From: Gnetum montanum
Taxonomy: Eukaryota; Streptophyta; Gnetopsida; Gnetales; Gnetaceae
Direction: 5' to 3'
NCBI GenBank assembly: GCA_015680685.1
Contig: MNCI01000921.1
Location: 45,098-109,097, forward strand
Length of the DNA: 64,000 nt
Shown here: positions 44,081 through 55,896 of the stretch, one piece after another
How positions within the stretch are numbered: the stretch's first letter is position 1
Layout: every line of letters begins with the position of its first letter
The notes under the pieces: generated by a model
The model's database searches: none
Told to the model about the DNA's origin: nothing
Seen by the model: the letters and a program-made list of their open reading frames with translations, nothing else
Program-made: the position numbers and the translations under genes

Positions 44081-45212
44081 TGAGGACTAAGAAATTCAAA
44101 GGGGGGCTAAATAAGTTCCCCAATTTAAACAACTAGGATAACCAAAACTACTCATAAATTTACATGGTTCCCCAACTTGGGTATGTCTACACTTGAGGGT
44201 AGAATCCTCTCACACCTCTAGACTTTGTTCATTCAAAAAGTGGTTTAAAGTGTGCCATAACCTTTACAATATTTAAGCTCCCCTTGGAGTGTTTTCTTGC
44301 TAGAAAAACACTTAATCCCTCAAGGGATAAACAAGCTTAAAATGTGGTTTCAAGGATTCCACAACCTTTACAATGATGTGAGCTCCACATGGAGTGTTTT
44401 CTTGCTAGAAACATACTCAACTTGGCAAGGTTCCAACAAGCTCACAAGATGCCTTTTCATAGGAAGCACATCAACTTCAAAGGGTCACAAAGAGAGAGAG
44501 AAAGAGTCAAGGAGAGAGAGTAACTAACTTTACAAATTTCTTGCAATTTGAGCTCACATAAAAAGATTCATAAATAATAAAAGAATTAAGGAACACAACA
44601 ATCACTTGATGTAAACAATGAATATTCCAATGAACAGTGATTGTAGAGTGCTTATTATTTTCATTCTATTTTTAGCCTTTTACTTTTAAAATATTCCTTG
44701 GAATTTGTGTAATGATGAAGAAATGACTAGTTGGGATATCCTATTTGAGCTTAGGATATCTCACTAAAAACTGGCCACATGTAGGTGGGATGTCCCATTG
44801 AAAATTGGGATGTTTCACTTGGGACGTTTGGCTTGAAACCGAGTCTTTACCTCTAGGACATTTGTTGATATTTTGAGACATTGAGGAAGATACTAAAACA
44901 TCTTTGTTTGGATTGTAGGCTTCATGAATCCTTGAAATCTTTCATATTGGTTGAGATTTCTTATCATCTCAACACAACTCTCATCTTGGTACCTTGAAGC
45001 TCTTATCTTAAACTTATGGAATCTTTATCTTTACACTAATATGCTCTTGTCCTAATCTTAAGCTCTTGTTATATTGTTTTTGTCTAAATCATCATGCTAT
45101 TGTCCTGATCCCATCATGTTCTTGTCTTGTTCTTTCTTAGACATCCAAGATCATATAAACACATTTTCCACATTCTCCATTTTTAAGGTTTTGCCATACC
45201 AAAATGTTAGAA
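44081..45212 (-). repeat. 5' LTR of the Copia-type element (1.13 kb)
   Basis: The plus strand begins TGAGGAC (minus-strand LTR end ...GTCCTCA). It runs to ~45212, where TSD AATCT follows; the outer end reads TTAGA where TTACA would be expected. Short purine repeats (AGAGAGAGAAAGAG) lie near 44495-44520. Confidence 0.8.
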
Positions 45213-45487
45213 AATCTTTATTTGAGTGGATTGTTCCTAAAAAAAATTTATGAATGGTAATAAAGATTGAGATTTTTCTTCATCATTGTATTATTTCACT
45301 TAGAATAATGTTAATTTTCATTATGTTTACTTTTATTTAGTCTTTATTTTTATGAAGTCCTTTACTTTTCCAATGACTATTAGTAAGGCAGAATAAGTAC
45401 AACTAGTTTCAATCATAAAGTGTAACTATTTGGTAACCCAATAGTAACTTTGTTTGATTTGTTTAGTAATGTTACTTGGTAATCCTA

Positions 45488-46374
45488 TGATGAATTGTAT
45501 TTAGACATGCTCCAATATTGGATATGCGATATCAGAGCCTTAATATCTGATACCCGACATCAGACCCCAAGATGTGATGTTGAATATTTGATATCGTGGG
45601 TATATGTTGGCCTATAAATATGAGCTTGGACACATGATTTTGATATAGTTTTTGTCATATCATAGTGAACCTCTTGTAGTTTTTTTCTCTAGAGTTAAAA
45701 TATTTTCCAAAGTGCCCACAACATGAGTCATTGAGTGTATGGATATTTGTTTGAACACTATTGTACCTGAGCACAACAGTGTGTGAAAAAAATAAAGATG
45801 AGCTTTCTGATCAAACCTTGTAGCACCTTGGCTAGCTTAATTATTTTATTTATGCATCCTTTTTTTATGAAATTTCCTTTAATTTTTTCTAGTAATTAAG
45901 CCAAAGTAAGATAATTAGACTTAATAGTAATTAATTAATTAAGCACATAAGTATGATTGCTTCGAAAATGCGTATGACTCTTGGTAATTCCAACAACACT
46001 TAATGTTTGGTAACCTAGTAGTGTTATATGTGTTTAAGATGTGCACAAAAAGTGGGATTAGATACTTATGTTAGGATAGTTAGTTATTGATCAATAATTA
46101 GATTAAGTTAAATTGATTATAAATTATGTTTCAACTTTTTCTTAATTGTAGAAAAATAAAATAAAAAATTAATAAAAATCAAGTGCCTCAATTATACTTA
46201 ACCATAAAAATTAAGCTCCAAAACTATAGTTGTGAAGACAATGATTGTCACGATTAGATTTCATGTCTTAGAATTAGTGTACTTAAGAACTTAAGGTTTG
46301 TGAAATTCAACTAGATTGTGCATGAACACTTGTGATTTGTATGGTTGGGCATAGGGGAACCTCACCACTCATCA
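45488..46374 (+). repeat. 5' LTR of element D, with U3 promoter
   Basis: TGATGAA...CTCATCA. The U3 has TATGCGATATCAG at ~45526, CCGACATC and TTTGATATCGTGG at ~45587, then CCTATAAATA at 45611-45620. Confidence 0.93.
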
Positions 46375-46376
46375 TT

Positions 46377-46393
46377 CGCATCATTTCCAGGGA
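46377..46393 (+). other. Primer binding site of D, worn
   Basis: CGCATCATTTCCAGGGA aligns with A's GGCACCGTTGCCGGGGA; most differences are C/G-to-T/A. Confidence 0.65.
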
Positions 46394-46534
46394 CATTTAG
46401 TTGTTACATGCACTATCTAGGACTTAGTGGAAATTATTTAAGATTATTGGAATGAACCTTACAGTCATATTATATCTTAAAATTACTACAGCAATTTTAA
46501 GATGCACATTGCATTTTTTATTTTCTAACACAAT

Positions 46535-49039
46535 ACGTCTTCTTCTCACAGGAGTGATTCTTCACCCAAGTCTGATGGAATGACTTAGCAGGTGCCCCAA
46601 CAATATCAAGTGGTATATGCTCATTCTGATGAGTATGTACCCAACTTCACCTTCATCTTGCACTAGGATGAACTACTGTGGTGGCATGACATGGAGGGCA
46701 ACATTGTGTTGCCACTAGATCGAGTTATTCCCACAATGCTCCACCAAACTCTTGTGCACTTGGGCCTCCAAAAACTTCATGTTGAGTATGTTGTGTAAGA
46801 TATTGATGTCAAGGATTATCATCCCAGTGATGCATAATGTCGAAGGGATCACCAGTTAGAGCAACACTATGAATCTGTGAAGGAAAAGTGGTTCATTAAT
46901 TCCTTGTACCTACCATACCAAAAAGATGGTAGAGAACCCTTCTCTGGGGATTTTCCATTTGGTGAAACTCCTCTTTTTGATTTTAGTGAAGGAGGTTAAA
47001 ACCAAAACCAAAACCTAAAATCCATGATTCATAATCTTGGTTTTGGTAAGAATGAATCCAATGACAAAGGAGGATCCAAGAAGGCAAGTAAGGTTGGGAA
47101 TGCGAACAAGAAACCTGATCATGATCGTGGCCACAATTGCTGAAGAGGGGGTAGCAAGCATCATGATTGCACTAGTCCTCCTTCCTCTTCACCTTTGTCA
47201 CCTTCTTCCTCTTTTGGCTATAATTGCAACTATAGGGGGTGTGATTGTAATGGAGGTGATCGACGAGACCTAGATAATCAAAGGGACCATTAGGCAAGTC
47301 AAGAACTAGGGCATAGGTAGTTAAGAGAGACCCATTACCATGAATGAAGGGGTAGTAGAGGGCATTGTATGCACTAGAATTAGGGCCTTGATGAGCCTTT
47401 TCTTGCTACTTGAAGCATGCTCAACATTGTAGAGGCAATGATGATTTCTACAAGGCATGTAAAGGATAGTCAGATCAAGAGATTAGACATGAACAATATC
47501 CCTAGATTTGAAGGGGGATGTAACTTAGATCAGTAGAACCATCTCCAAGCTTTTCAAGATGCATGTGCCTTGAAAAATATAGAAAATGAGTGGCAAAAAC
47601 TTAAGTTTTTCCCCAAGACACTCATTAAAGAAATAGAGAACTGGTACCAATCCTTAGAACCAATATCTATCAGATGATGGAGTACAATGCTTGAATTATT
47701 TAATGACAAATATCAAACATGCTCTTGAGTGTCCAATTTGAGAAGGTAGATCCAAGGATGGAAACAAGGAACACATGAAGCCTTCGATGCCACCATTGGT
47801 TGATACTATTCCTTATTACATAGATGTCTTGGCCATGGTTATTCTCAAATGGACCAACTTTGCCACATCGTAGATGGGCTTCGATTAGAAATGAGGTGAA
47901 GTCTTGGCATCTATGTCCAAGGGCGATTGTCAAAATTAAGTGCTTGTTAGATTCAAATATTGATTAAGCAGGTAGTAAAAGAAGAAGGAGAGTTGAGGAA
48001 ATGAGAAAGTGTAGAAGAGTACAACTGTGATTCTTCCATTTGCGAGAGGAAGGTTTGATTCTATGATAGTGAGGAAGAATCATCACTTGATGAGGTGGTG
48101 AATCGAAAAACCTTATTGCTTAAAAAATTTCAATCTAAAATTTCAGCCAAGTTTGATTAGTTATGAGGCTCTATCGATAGTAGATTTTAAGCTATCTTAA
48201 AAATTGTTGAAGAGTCTAAAGAACAAGGTAGTGATGGTGAGTGTAAGAGGTGCAATGAAGTTGAACATACTAATTAAAGAGGTAAGGGCAAGATTGCTGC
48301 AATAGAGGAAGTTTTAGGAATCAAATTAGATGATGATGATGATGGATGTGACATCTACCATTATGAATATCCTAAGGGATGTTGCCCTATTGTGTCACAC
48401 TTGCAAGAGTTTGGGGTGTATGCCTTGAATCTATGACTAGCACAAAGGCAAACACCTAGGAGATTGCCTTATCCTCAAGGAAATTCTAGGTAGTTCCACC
48501 AGTAGCAATAGTATTATCCAAGTGGAAATCCACTGCAACCATATGAGTAGTACTAATAATGGTAGCAACAATAGACATGGACGCTAGTACTACCAAGGCA
48601 TCAATATCCTTATAGAAAACCTAATCCATATGGGCATTACGTTTAGCAACCTCTATCTCCACGTGACTCTTCTAGTCACGTCTCCACTTTTCAATCTCAC
48701 TATGACCCTCTCAATTATTATTGAACTCATTCTCCAGATATAAGGAGGAATCCCACCTTTTATCCTTATCCTCCTCTTGTTCCTGCACATCTTCCTCCAT
48801 GCTCAACATATCTACCACCTACTCCATTTATATAGGATGAACTCCTAGCTTAACCGCAACAATGCAATGTCACCAGGGTTATAAGTCTCCAATTGGTTCA
48901 TCAACTAAGTGGATTAGACACTTGATTAAAGAAAAGACCTTTCTTTCAATTCAACAGTCTCCCTAAGCCCTCACATACACATGTGGTTGGAAACCTTGAT
49001 CCTCCACCTCTCTCTACATCAAATTTCTTTGAGTCCCCT
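46535..49039 (+). pseudogene. gag: gag of element D, broken
   Basis: The start codon aligned with G is ACG (46535-46537) instead of ATG. The N-terminal motif YAHSDEYVPNFTFILH follows, then MEGNIVLPLDRVIPTML and DVKDYHPSDA. The gag core lies at ~47480-47950, then a Glu-rich segment, the Cys cluster YPKGCCPIVSHLQEFGVYAL near 48370-48425, and a Tyr/Pro/Gln-rich tail to ~49000. Many TAG codons stand where A or G have Gln or Trp. Confidence 0.85.
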
Positions 49040-49911
49040 TCAAATGAAATTCCACCCTGAATCCATATTGTTATGCTAACTCATGCTATATCTAATTAGA
49101 TTTAGGTTGGCAACCTTCACAGAAAATTAGCTAATCCTAGAAGTCCTCTGATTTATTTACAGATTGTTGGGAATGAACCATGTAAGGCTCTCCTTGATTT
49201 AGGTTTTGGTATCAACATGATTTCTCATGAAATGTATAGTGCATGAAACTTGCCACCTCTCAAGAAGAGCAATATTAGATTAGAATTGGTAGAATAGTCC
49301 ATCACTATTCCATTAGGACCAGTGGAAGACATTATGATCACTATTTGTGGGTGGTCTTATCCTGTTGATTTCCCAGTGATCAAGGTGGACAATTGCAAAG
49401 AGAACTTTCCAATCATCATGAAAAAGGTATGGCTAAGCACCATTGATGAAAGAATGAACATTAGAGATCTTTCCCTGGAAATATCTAAAGAAAATGCATT
49501 TGGTAAGATTGAGAAGAAGCGAGTTCCATGCATTGCATCCAATGATATAGGATGTAATTGTGTGTAGAAACTTTGGTTTGTTAAACAAGCATCCATCTCT
49601 AAACACAAGAAATGTGCACCAGAAGTAGAAATTTAAAGGTGTCTATATGCAATAGCCACAAAACAAGAGGGAATCTAGTGGTTGACTGCTAATCTTAAAA
49701 GCAACACACTTTACATGGAATCAACTAAGAGCCTAACATGTGTGTATATTGCAAGCATGGATGAACTAGAGCAAGTTCATCACCAACTCTTTGATAATGC
49801 AAATGATGATACTTATTGGGAAGAGTTGGAAATTCTTGAAAATTTCAAGCAAGAGCCCCTTGAATTAAAAACTCTACCTATTAGCATGGAATATGTGTTC
49901 TTAAAAAAATG
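49040..49911 (+). pseudogene. Protease region of element D
   Basis: The active site reads ALLDLGFGINMIS (near 49190): the Asp is kept, but DSG has become DLG. ITICGWSYPVDFPVIKV and FPIIMKKVWL (49322-49440) follow. TAG stops flank it at ~49245 and 49567. The linker to RT (49682-49911) is open, with TCVYIASMDELEQVHHQL. It is probably inactive. Confidence 0.85.
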
Positions 49912-51430
49912 AAAAACTAGTAATAATCAATGCAAATATTACTCCAGAACAAAAATAGATGCTATTAAAAATGGTTGAAAAATGGTCAACAACCTTTGCT
50001 TGGTCATATTATGAACTCATAGGGATTGATCCTTAGATATGCTAGCATTGTATCTACACTGACCCAGCCATGAAAAGAGACAACCATAGAGGCAATTGAA
50101 CCCCAAATTGAAGCAGATCATCAAGGAGGAAATTAAAAAACTCCTCAAGGTGGGGTTCATCTATCCCATTGTAGATAGTTAGTGGGTTAGTCCACTCATG
50201 ATTGTGCCACAGAAAGGAGACAAGTTGTGCTTGCATTGATTTTTGGCTGCTAAATATGGCAACCCTCAAAGACCATTTTTTGTTGTCATTCATTGATTAG
50301 GTGTTAAACAAAATATTTGGGCATTGCTACTATAGTTTTCTAGATGGTTATAGTGGCTATAGCCAAATCCAAATTGCACTAGAGGACTAGGCCAAAAAAA
50401 CATTCACAAGTTCCTGGGGGTCTTTTGCATATTGCAAGATGCCTTTTGGTCTATGTAATTCCCTTGCTACTTTCCAATGCTTAGTCCTAAAAATTTTTCA
50501 ACAGAAGATCGATAGTGGTGTTGAAGTATTCATGGATGACTTCTCCATCCATGAAGCTACATTTGAGTAAGCCCTGGATCACCTAGAGTAAGTACTAAAA
50601 AGATGTGTTGAAACTAACTTGTGACTCAATTGGCAAAAGTGTCATTTGATGGTCTAGGAGGGAATTGTATTGGAGCATTGAATCTCACAAGTAGAAATTG
50701 AGGTAGACCTTGAAAAAATAAGGGTCATCTAAGAAATTACCCATCAACCAAAAATCATGAAAGATGTTTGGTCATTCCTTGGACATATTGGGTACTACTG
50801 ACAATTCATAGAGAATTTCTCTAAGATTGAAAAACTGTTGGTTGAGCTAACAAAGAAAGATGCACCATTTATTTGGACCAATAAATGTGGAACAACATTC
50901 TAACAAATGAAGGTGAAACTTGTAGAAACTCCACTTCTACAAGCACCTAACTGGTTCCAACCAATTCATGTTATGATGGATGCATCAAATTATGCCTTGG
51001 AAGTTGTGCTTATGTAGATGGATGATAAGAAACATCCATACCACATCCACTACATAAGTTGAAGCATTGTGGATGCACAACTAAACTACACCACTACAAA
51101 AAAAGAATTGATGGTAGTGGTGTTCGCTCTAGAGGAGTTTAGGCACTATGTGCTTGGATATAAAGTGTTTATGCACATAGACCATAGTGCCATCTGCTTC
51201 CTAATGAACAAGCCAATGGTGAGCCCTTATGTCATATGATGGCTAGTGATCTTAGAGGAATTCAATCTTACGATGCTAGATTGAAAGGGGATTGAGAATG
51301 TGATCATTAACCACTTATCTTAGTTGTGATGGGACAACAAAGAGGATGAAAGCTCACTATCTGATCTATTTCCTGATGAACTCCTCTTTGTTGAGGCTAT
51401 AATTGAACAATTGCCCATTGAGCCTAAATA
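49912..51430 (+). pseudogene. RT and RNase H of element D
   Basis: RT reads FIYPIVDS, CKMPFGLCNSLATF (frame intact here, unlike A) and EVFMDDFSIHE near 50530. The connection domain (50740-50900) has SFLGHIGYY. RNase H ends with FRHYVLGYKVFMHIDHSAI and FLMNKPMV (51140-51225). Numerous TAG/TAA codons break it. Confidence 0.88.
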
Positions 51431-52730
51431 GTATGATGACATTCTCAACTATGTTCTTACTTAGGAGATGCTACAAGGGTTGGACCATCCTAAGAAACAA
51501 TAGTTTCTTCACCAGGTAAAATGCTTCACAGAGATCAATGGACATCTCTACAAGGTGTGCACCTATGGCTTGGCTCAATGGTGTGTCACTGATGTTGACT
51601 AACTACGCATTCTCAAGGATGTTGATGAGGGTCCTTATGGAGGCCACTATTTTCAAAGATGCACAACCATTAAAATCTTGATGGTAGGGTATTATTGACC
51701 AACAATCTTCAAGGATGCTCACCAGTTTATCCACTCTTGTGAACATTGCCAATGAGATGGTGGAATAATTGCTCAAATCTAGGAACCTCAATAGTGGATC
51801 CAACCACTGGGACCCTTCAATATTTGAGGCATTGACTTCATGGATCCCATCACACTCATGTCAAATAGAAAGGCATACATCATAGTTGCTATTAACTATT
51901 ATACAAAATGGGTAGAAGTAGTAGTTGTCACTAACTGTACATCTTTTACTGTTGCTCGATTTGTAAACAAAATGTTGTAAATAGGTTTGGTGTGCCATGT
52001 GCATTAATTTCTGATAATGGAACTCACTTTATAGGCACTACCTTTTGGAAACTAATGCAATGCTTAGGGGTTGAACATAAACTAATAACACCTTACCACC
52101 CCCAAGCCAATGGTCAAGTTGAAGTTACCAATAGGGAAATCACAAAGATTCTAATAAGAACTATTAGAAAATGTAGGAAAGACTAGAGCAAAAAACTCAA
52201 CAATGCCCTTTGGGCCTATTGCTTAATAAGAAAACATCCTATAGGCTAGTCTCCCTATGAGCTAGTGTACAGAAAATTACCAATACTTCCTATTCAATTC
52301 AAGCTCTGTACACTTTCAATAGCCTGGTGCCTTGACCTTGACTTAATTCTAACATAAAAAGAAAGATTAATAAATCTGAAATTGCTAGATGAAAACTGAT
52401 TGGTGGCCCTATCATTTAACAAGTTGCACAAGGCATTTAAAAAAAATTGCCATTACCATAGAATTAGGAAAGTCAAATTTCAATTAGGAGATAAGGTTCT
52501 CTACTAGAACTCCACACACATACCTCAACAAAATAAGTTCTAGATGTTGTGGAAAGGACCTTACATCATTTATGAAACTTTTCCTTCTAGGGCCATGATG
52601 ATCTACAAACTTGAGAGCCTAGACAAGAAGTAGCTAGTTAACATACAACAAGTCAAGCCTTTCCATGAGCCTAAGCAAGCCAGTACAACCAATGCCTCAT
52701 TGGATGGACAGCCACACTTAATTTTTTAAA
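51431..52730 (+). pseudogene. Integrase of element D, catalytic triad kept
   Basis: Zinc finger HSCEHCQ is near 51735-51755. In the core the first Asp is in IDFMDPITLMSN (~51835), the second in ALISDNGTHF and the Glu in GQVEVTNREI (51992-52186, open). A frame change separates the first Asp from the second near 51970. The C-terminal domain has FQLGDKVLY, WKGPYIIYETF and VNIQQVKPFHEP, ending at ~52728 with LIF-stop. Stops and frameshifts make it a pseudogene despite the intact triad. Confidence 0.9.
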
Positions 52731-54650
52731 TCTCCTTATTTCAACTTAGTCATGGAGGAGATGGCCATCCATGCTAACTATATAAGTGGCTCTTCAGTTT
52801 TTTGTCTTTTTGTTTTACACTTTATTATTTAAACCTTTTTTTTATGTTAATAATTTTTCAATATTTTTGTTTTACAACATCATTAGTATGTTTTTTTAAA
52901 CTATTTTTAATTTCTTGTATATTTTCCTTTATTTGGATATGATTTTCTTATTATGTTTTAATGATGCTGTGTCTTATTACCAACTGGCTACAATGTGATT
53001 TAATTGATGTGGGCATGTGCTATCCAGTTATTTGATTATTGGTGTTTGGTTTCTAGCTTTGACTTTTGTTACTGATGATTAGGACATGGTTTCTTTTTCA
53101 TGCAATAAACAATGAGTCCACAACATCCACCCATCCACAAACTCTATGGTTTTCCTTGTTCTCGAAATGTGTAGTTCCTTTTTCATTAATAAAACTTTAA
53201 CGAACTTGTGACCTTGGTAGTTTTTGGAACTGGAAAGGATTCAAAGGTTTGAACAAGGTGTGACTTCAAAGGGATTTGTACTCTTTGTGCCTTTCTACTT
53301 ACTTGGGTGCATGTGTGTTTTCATGGATTTCTTATTGTTCCATGTTGACCAATAATAGGAAATTGAATAAGTCTTTGTATGGTGTGGTTCCCATTCAAAA
53401 AAAAAAAATTTAATGGAAATTCAAAGCACATCCCTTAGACAAAATAAAAAGGCTACAAGCATTGGTTATGAGACTAGAAAGACATGTTACCCATGCCTAA
53501 AGGTCCCCTCTAACTAAGGCCCTTCTCATTTCTTTTTTAATAAGGAATGGTGGTTGTTTTGTGGGAATACTCTTGTGTCTTAGGGGGATGGACTGGTTTT
53601 GGAATGGTGATGCAAAGTCATTGAACATGGTTGGTTTTGGTTTGCACTAAGGTTGAATTTTATCAGGTTATTTAACCATAAAATTCACAAGGCACTTCAT
53701 CTGACCTCAATTAGGAACTTCATTCCACTCTCTCTCTCGCTCTCATCCATCTATGCTTTTCATGTCTCACCTCATTGCTAGTTTCATGTTGTTTTTTGTT
53801 GTCTTGGTTTGATGTGTCAAAATTCTTAGGTAGTTTCTTTTGGGTTTTTGTATTTAACTTTATGTAACCATCAATCATCCATGGTGCTCAGACTCCTTAG
53901 TTTGAAGTTGTGCAAGGGCAATAAAAGGCATATGCCTACTTTGGGGAGGACCCACCTGCATATCTTTTGGTTGGGTTAGTTAAGTTCTCTTACCCTTAGA
54001 CATTCTCACAATTAAATCCCTTTGCACACCCCATCACTGACATCCAATTATGCACATCTTCATAATGTTTTTCAGTGAAATTTCCTTTTTTGTTGTTGTG
54101 AATTCTTACACACTCTTCAAGAATTTCATTACATTTGAACCTTTTCAAATTTAATGGACTGCTTATCCATTTCACCCTATTCTTCAAATTTCCTGCTAAC
54201 ACTATTAATGGAATCAATTCACCATAATCACAACCTAGCCAAGTGTAACCACCAATGGGACATGGTACTTAAAAGCTATATGTTACACATTGCACACTCA
54301 TCCACAATTTTTTTGTGATTGCAGTGGGAAGTGTGGACTGGAAGTAGGATTTTCTTCACCAAGGAAGAAGTAGCAACATCATCTGACAAGGATTGTTCAT
54401 GATTGTTGGATCTTCTCCCTCACTCTTCAGTTGTAAGAGGAGTTGGATGATAGTTATATCCAAGGTGTTCAATTCTATTATCATGAACACCCAATTTTGT
54501 AAGAGATTGTATATCTATATACTCAGGCACTTTGAATTTGTCTATTCTATTTGAGTCAGTTTGTATGTCTATCAATAATCCCATACTTGTCCAATATTTT
54601 GTAAGGAACTTGTTCCTCCTCTTGTTCACTCAAGGATGAGTTTTCATTTA
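52731..54650 (+). other. Post-pol non-coding region of D; ORF3 deleted
   Basis: There is no substantial ORF. It begins with the AGTCATGGAGGAGATGGCCA block shared with G, then T-rich DNA, the GAAAGACATGTTACCC block (53477) and the TTTGGGGAGGACCCAC block (53940). The acceptor motif TTGTGATTGCAG ends at 54324, but no ORF3 follows: only ~330 bp remain to the polypurine tract. No GATATC module is seen here, in contrast to B. Confidence 0.75.
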
Positions 54651-55537
54651 GTCGTGGGGGTACAATGAATCGTTTTTAGACATGCTTCTATATCGGATAT
54701 GCGATATTGAAGCCTCGATATCAGACCTCAAGATGTGATGTCAAATATCTGATATCGCGGGGTATATGCTAGCCTATAAATATAGTGCTTGGGCATACAA
54801 TTTTGATATAGTTCTTGTCATAGCATAGTGAACCTCTTGTAGTTTGTTTTCTCCAGAGTTAGAATATTTTCAAAAGTGCTTGTAGTAGGAGTTATTGAGT
54901 GTACAGATATTTGTTCGAACACTGTTGTACCTAAGCATGACAATGTGTGTGAAAATAAAGATGATCTTTCTAATCAAACCTTGCAACACCTTGGCTACCT
55001 TAATTATTTTATTTATGCATTCAATGTTTTATGCAATTTCCTTTAATGTTTTCTAGTAATTAAGCCAAAGTAAGCTAATTAGACTTAATAGTAGTTAATT
55101 AATTAAGCACATAAGTATGATCACTTCGAACATGTGTATAACTCTTGGTAATCCTAGAAATGCTTAATGTTTGGTAACCTAGCCATGTTATATGTGTTCA
55201 GGATGTGCATGAAAAATGGGATCAGATACTTATGTTAGGATAGTTAGTTATTAATTAGAAATTAGATTAAGTTAAATTGATTATAAATTATGTTTTAACC
55301 TATTCTTAATCATAGAAAAATAAAATACAAAATAATAAAAATCAATTACCTTAATTAAACTTAACCATACAAATTAAGCTCCACAAGTATAGTTGAGAAG
55401 ACAATGATTGTCACTATTAGATTTCATGCTCTAGAACTAGTGTACTTAAGAACTTAAGGTCTACAAAATTTGACTAGATCATGCATGAATTCTTATGATT
55501 CATATGGTTCGATGTAGGGGTACTTTGCCACTCATCA
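54651..55537 (+). repeat. Polypurine tract and 3' LTR of element D
   Basis: GTCGTGGGGGTA (54651-54662) precedes the LTR (54663-55537), which starts CAATGAAT (from TGATGAAT) and ends CTCATCA. U3 GATATC/GATATT units lie at ~54702-54755, with CCTATAAATA at ~54772. Confidence 0.92.
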
Positions 55538-55896
55538 TCCTAGTAATAGTTGTATCAGCCTAGGATGTGTACAAAAAATTAGGAATGGATACTTATCATC
55601 AATAAGATAGAATATCTTTACATCTTCATTGTACTTAGACTTAGAATTTATAATCATTTTCATCATGTTGACACTTAGCATATTTTAAGCCAAACAACAT
55701 TAGTATATCATATACCTCGCTAAGAGTTAAACCATATGATTTACACCTTGCTAACTCTAACTTGGAAGATAATGATAATGACCTTAACATCAACTTGCTA
55801 GTATAATTATATTTTTCATTTGCAAATTATGATTTGATCATGCATGAACACTTGGAACTTATATAATGAAGTGTTGGAATAACCAACTACTCATCA

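Larger units (their letters stand above)
40378..45212 (-). mobile_element. Copia-type LTR element lacking most of pol
   Basis: Two related LTRs (40378-~41400 and 44081-45212) face the same way, with TSD AATCT at 40373-40377 and 45213-45217. A primer-site-like ATCAAAGCTTGGTAC lies inside the right LTR (minus strand, ~44060-44075), and Copia gag follows. The internal region is only ~2.7 kb, and I see no protease, integrase or RT, so it is an internally deleted or non-autonomous copy. It is inserted in F's 3' LTR. Confidence 0.82.
45488..55537 (+). mobile_element. Element D: complete but decayed Athila-like retrotransposon
   Basis: It has LTRs at both ends (887 and 875 bp), TSD TCCTA on both sides (45483-45487, 55538-55542), a primer site, gag, protease, RT, RNase H, integrase, post-pol DNA and a polypurine tract. 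The LTRs are roughly 85-90 % identical by eye over the parts I compared, so the insertion is old. ORF3 is missing although the splice-acceptor motif before it is kept. It is the only element here whose integrase keeps all three catalytic acids and whose protease keeps its Asp. The site is F's 3' LTR, 275 bp from the Copia-type insertion. Confidence 0.95.
6911..55896 (+). mobile_element. Element F: old Athila-like retrotransposon split by five insertions
   Basis: The pieces in order are protease end-RT-RNase H (6911-9133), integrase (12267-13374), post-pol DNA (13375-13479 and 35134-36539), ORF3 (37225-39873), and 3' LTR in three parts (40129-40377, 45213-45487, 55538-55896). Interruptions are A at the left, H1, G, the Copia-type element and D; each except A is closed by matching 5-bp TSDs. 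The three LTR parts add up to about 870 bp, matching the B and D LTRs, which confirms the reconstruction. F is the most decayed Athila-like copy and has few CpGs. Its right flank is the integrase of element J; ATAGA (55897-55901) is its predicted TSD. Gag and 5' LTR lie outside the window. Confidence 0.88.
40129..55896 (+). repeat. 3' LTR of element F, in three pieces
   Basis: The pieces are 40129-40377, 45213-45487 and 55538-55896, separated by the Copia-type element and D. Removing one TSD copy each gives ~870 bp. The first follows a worn polypurine tract (ATCATGATGGTA) and starts TAATAAAA, from TGATGAA. The last ends ACTCATCA at 55896. Across the D insertion the reading resumes exactly (TTGGTAATCCTAGTAATAG), matching the B LTR at 27970. 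Confidence 0.88.
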
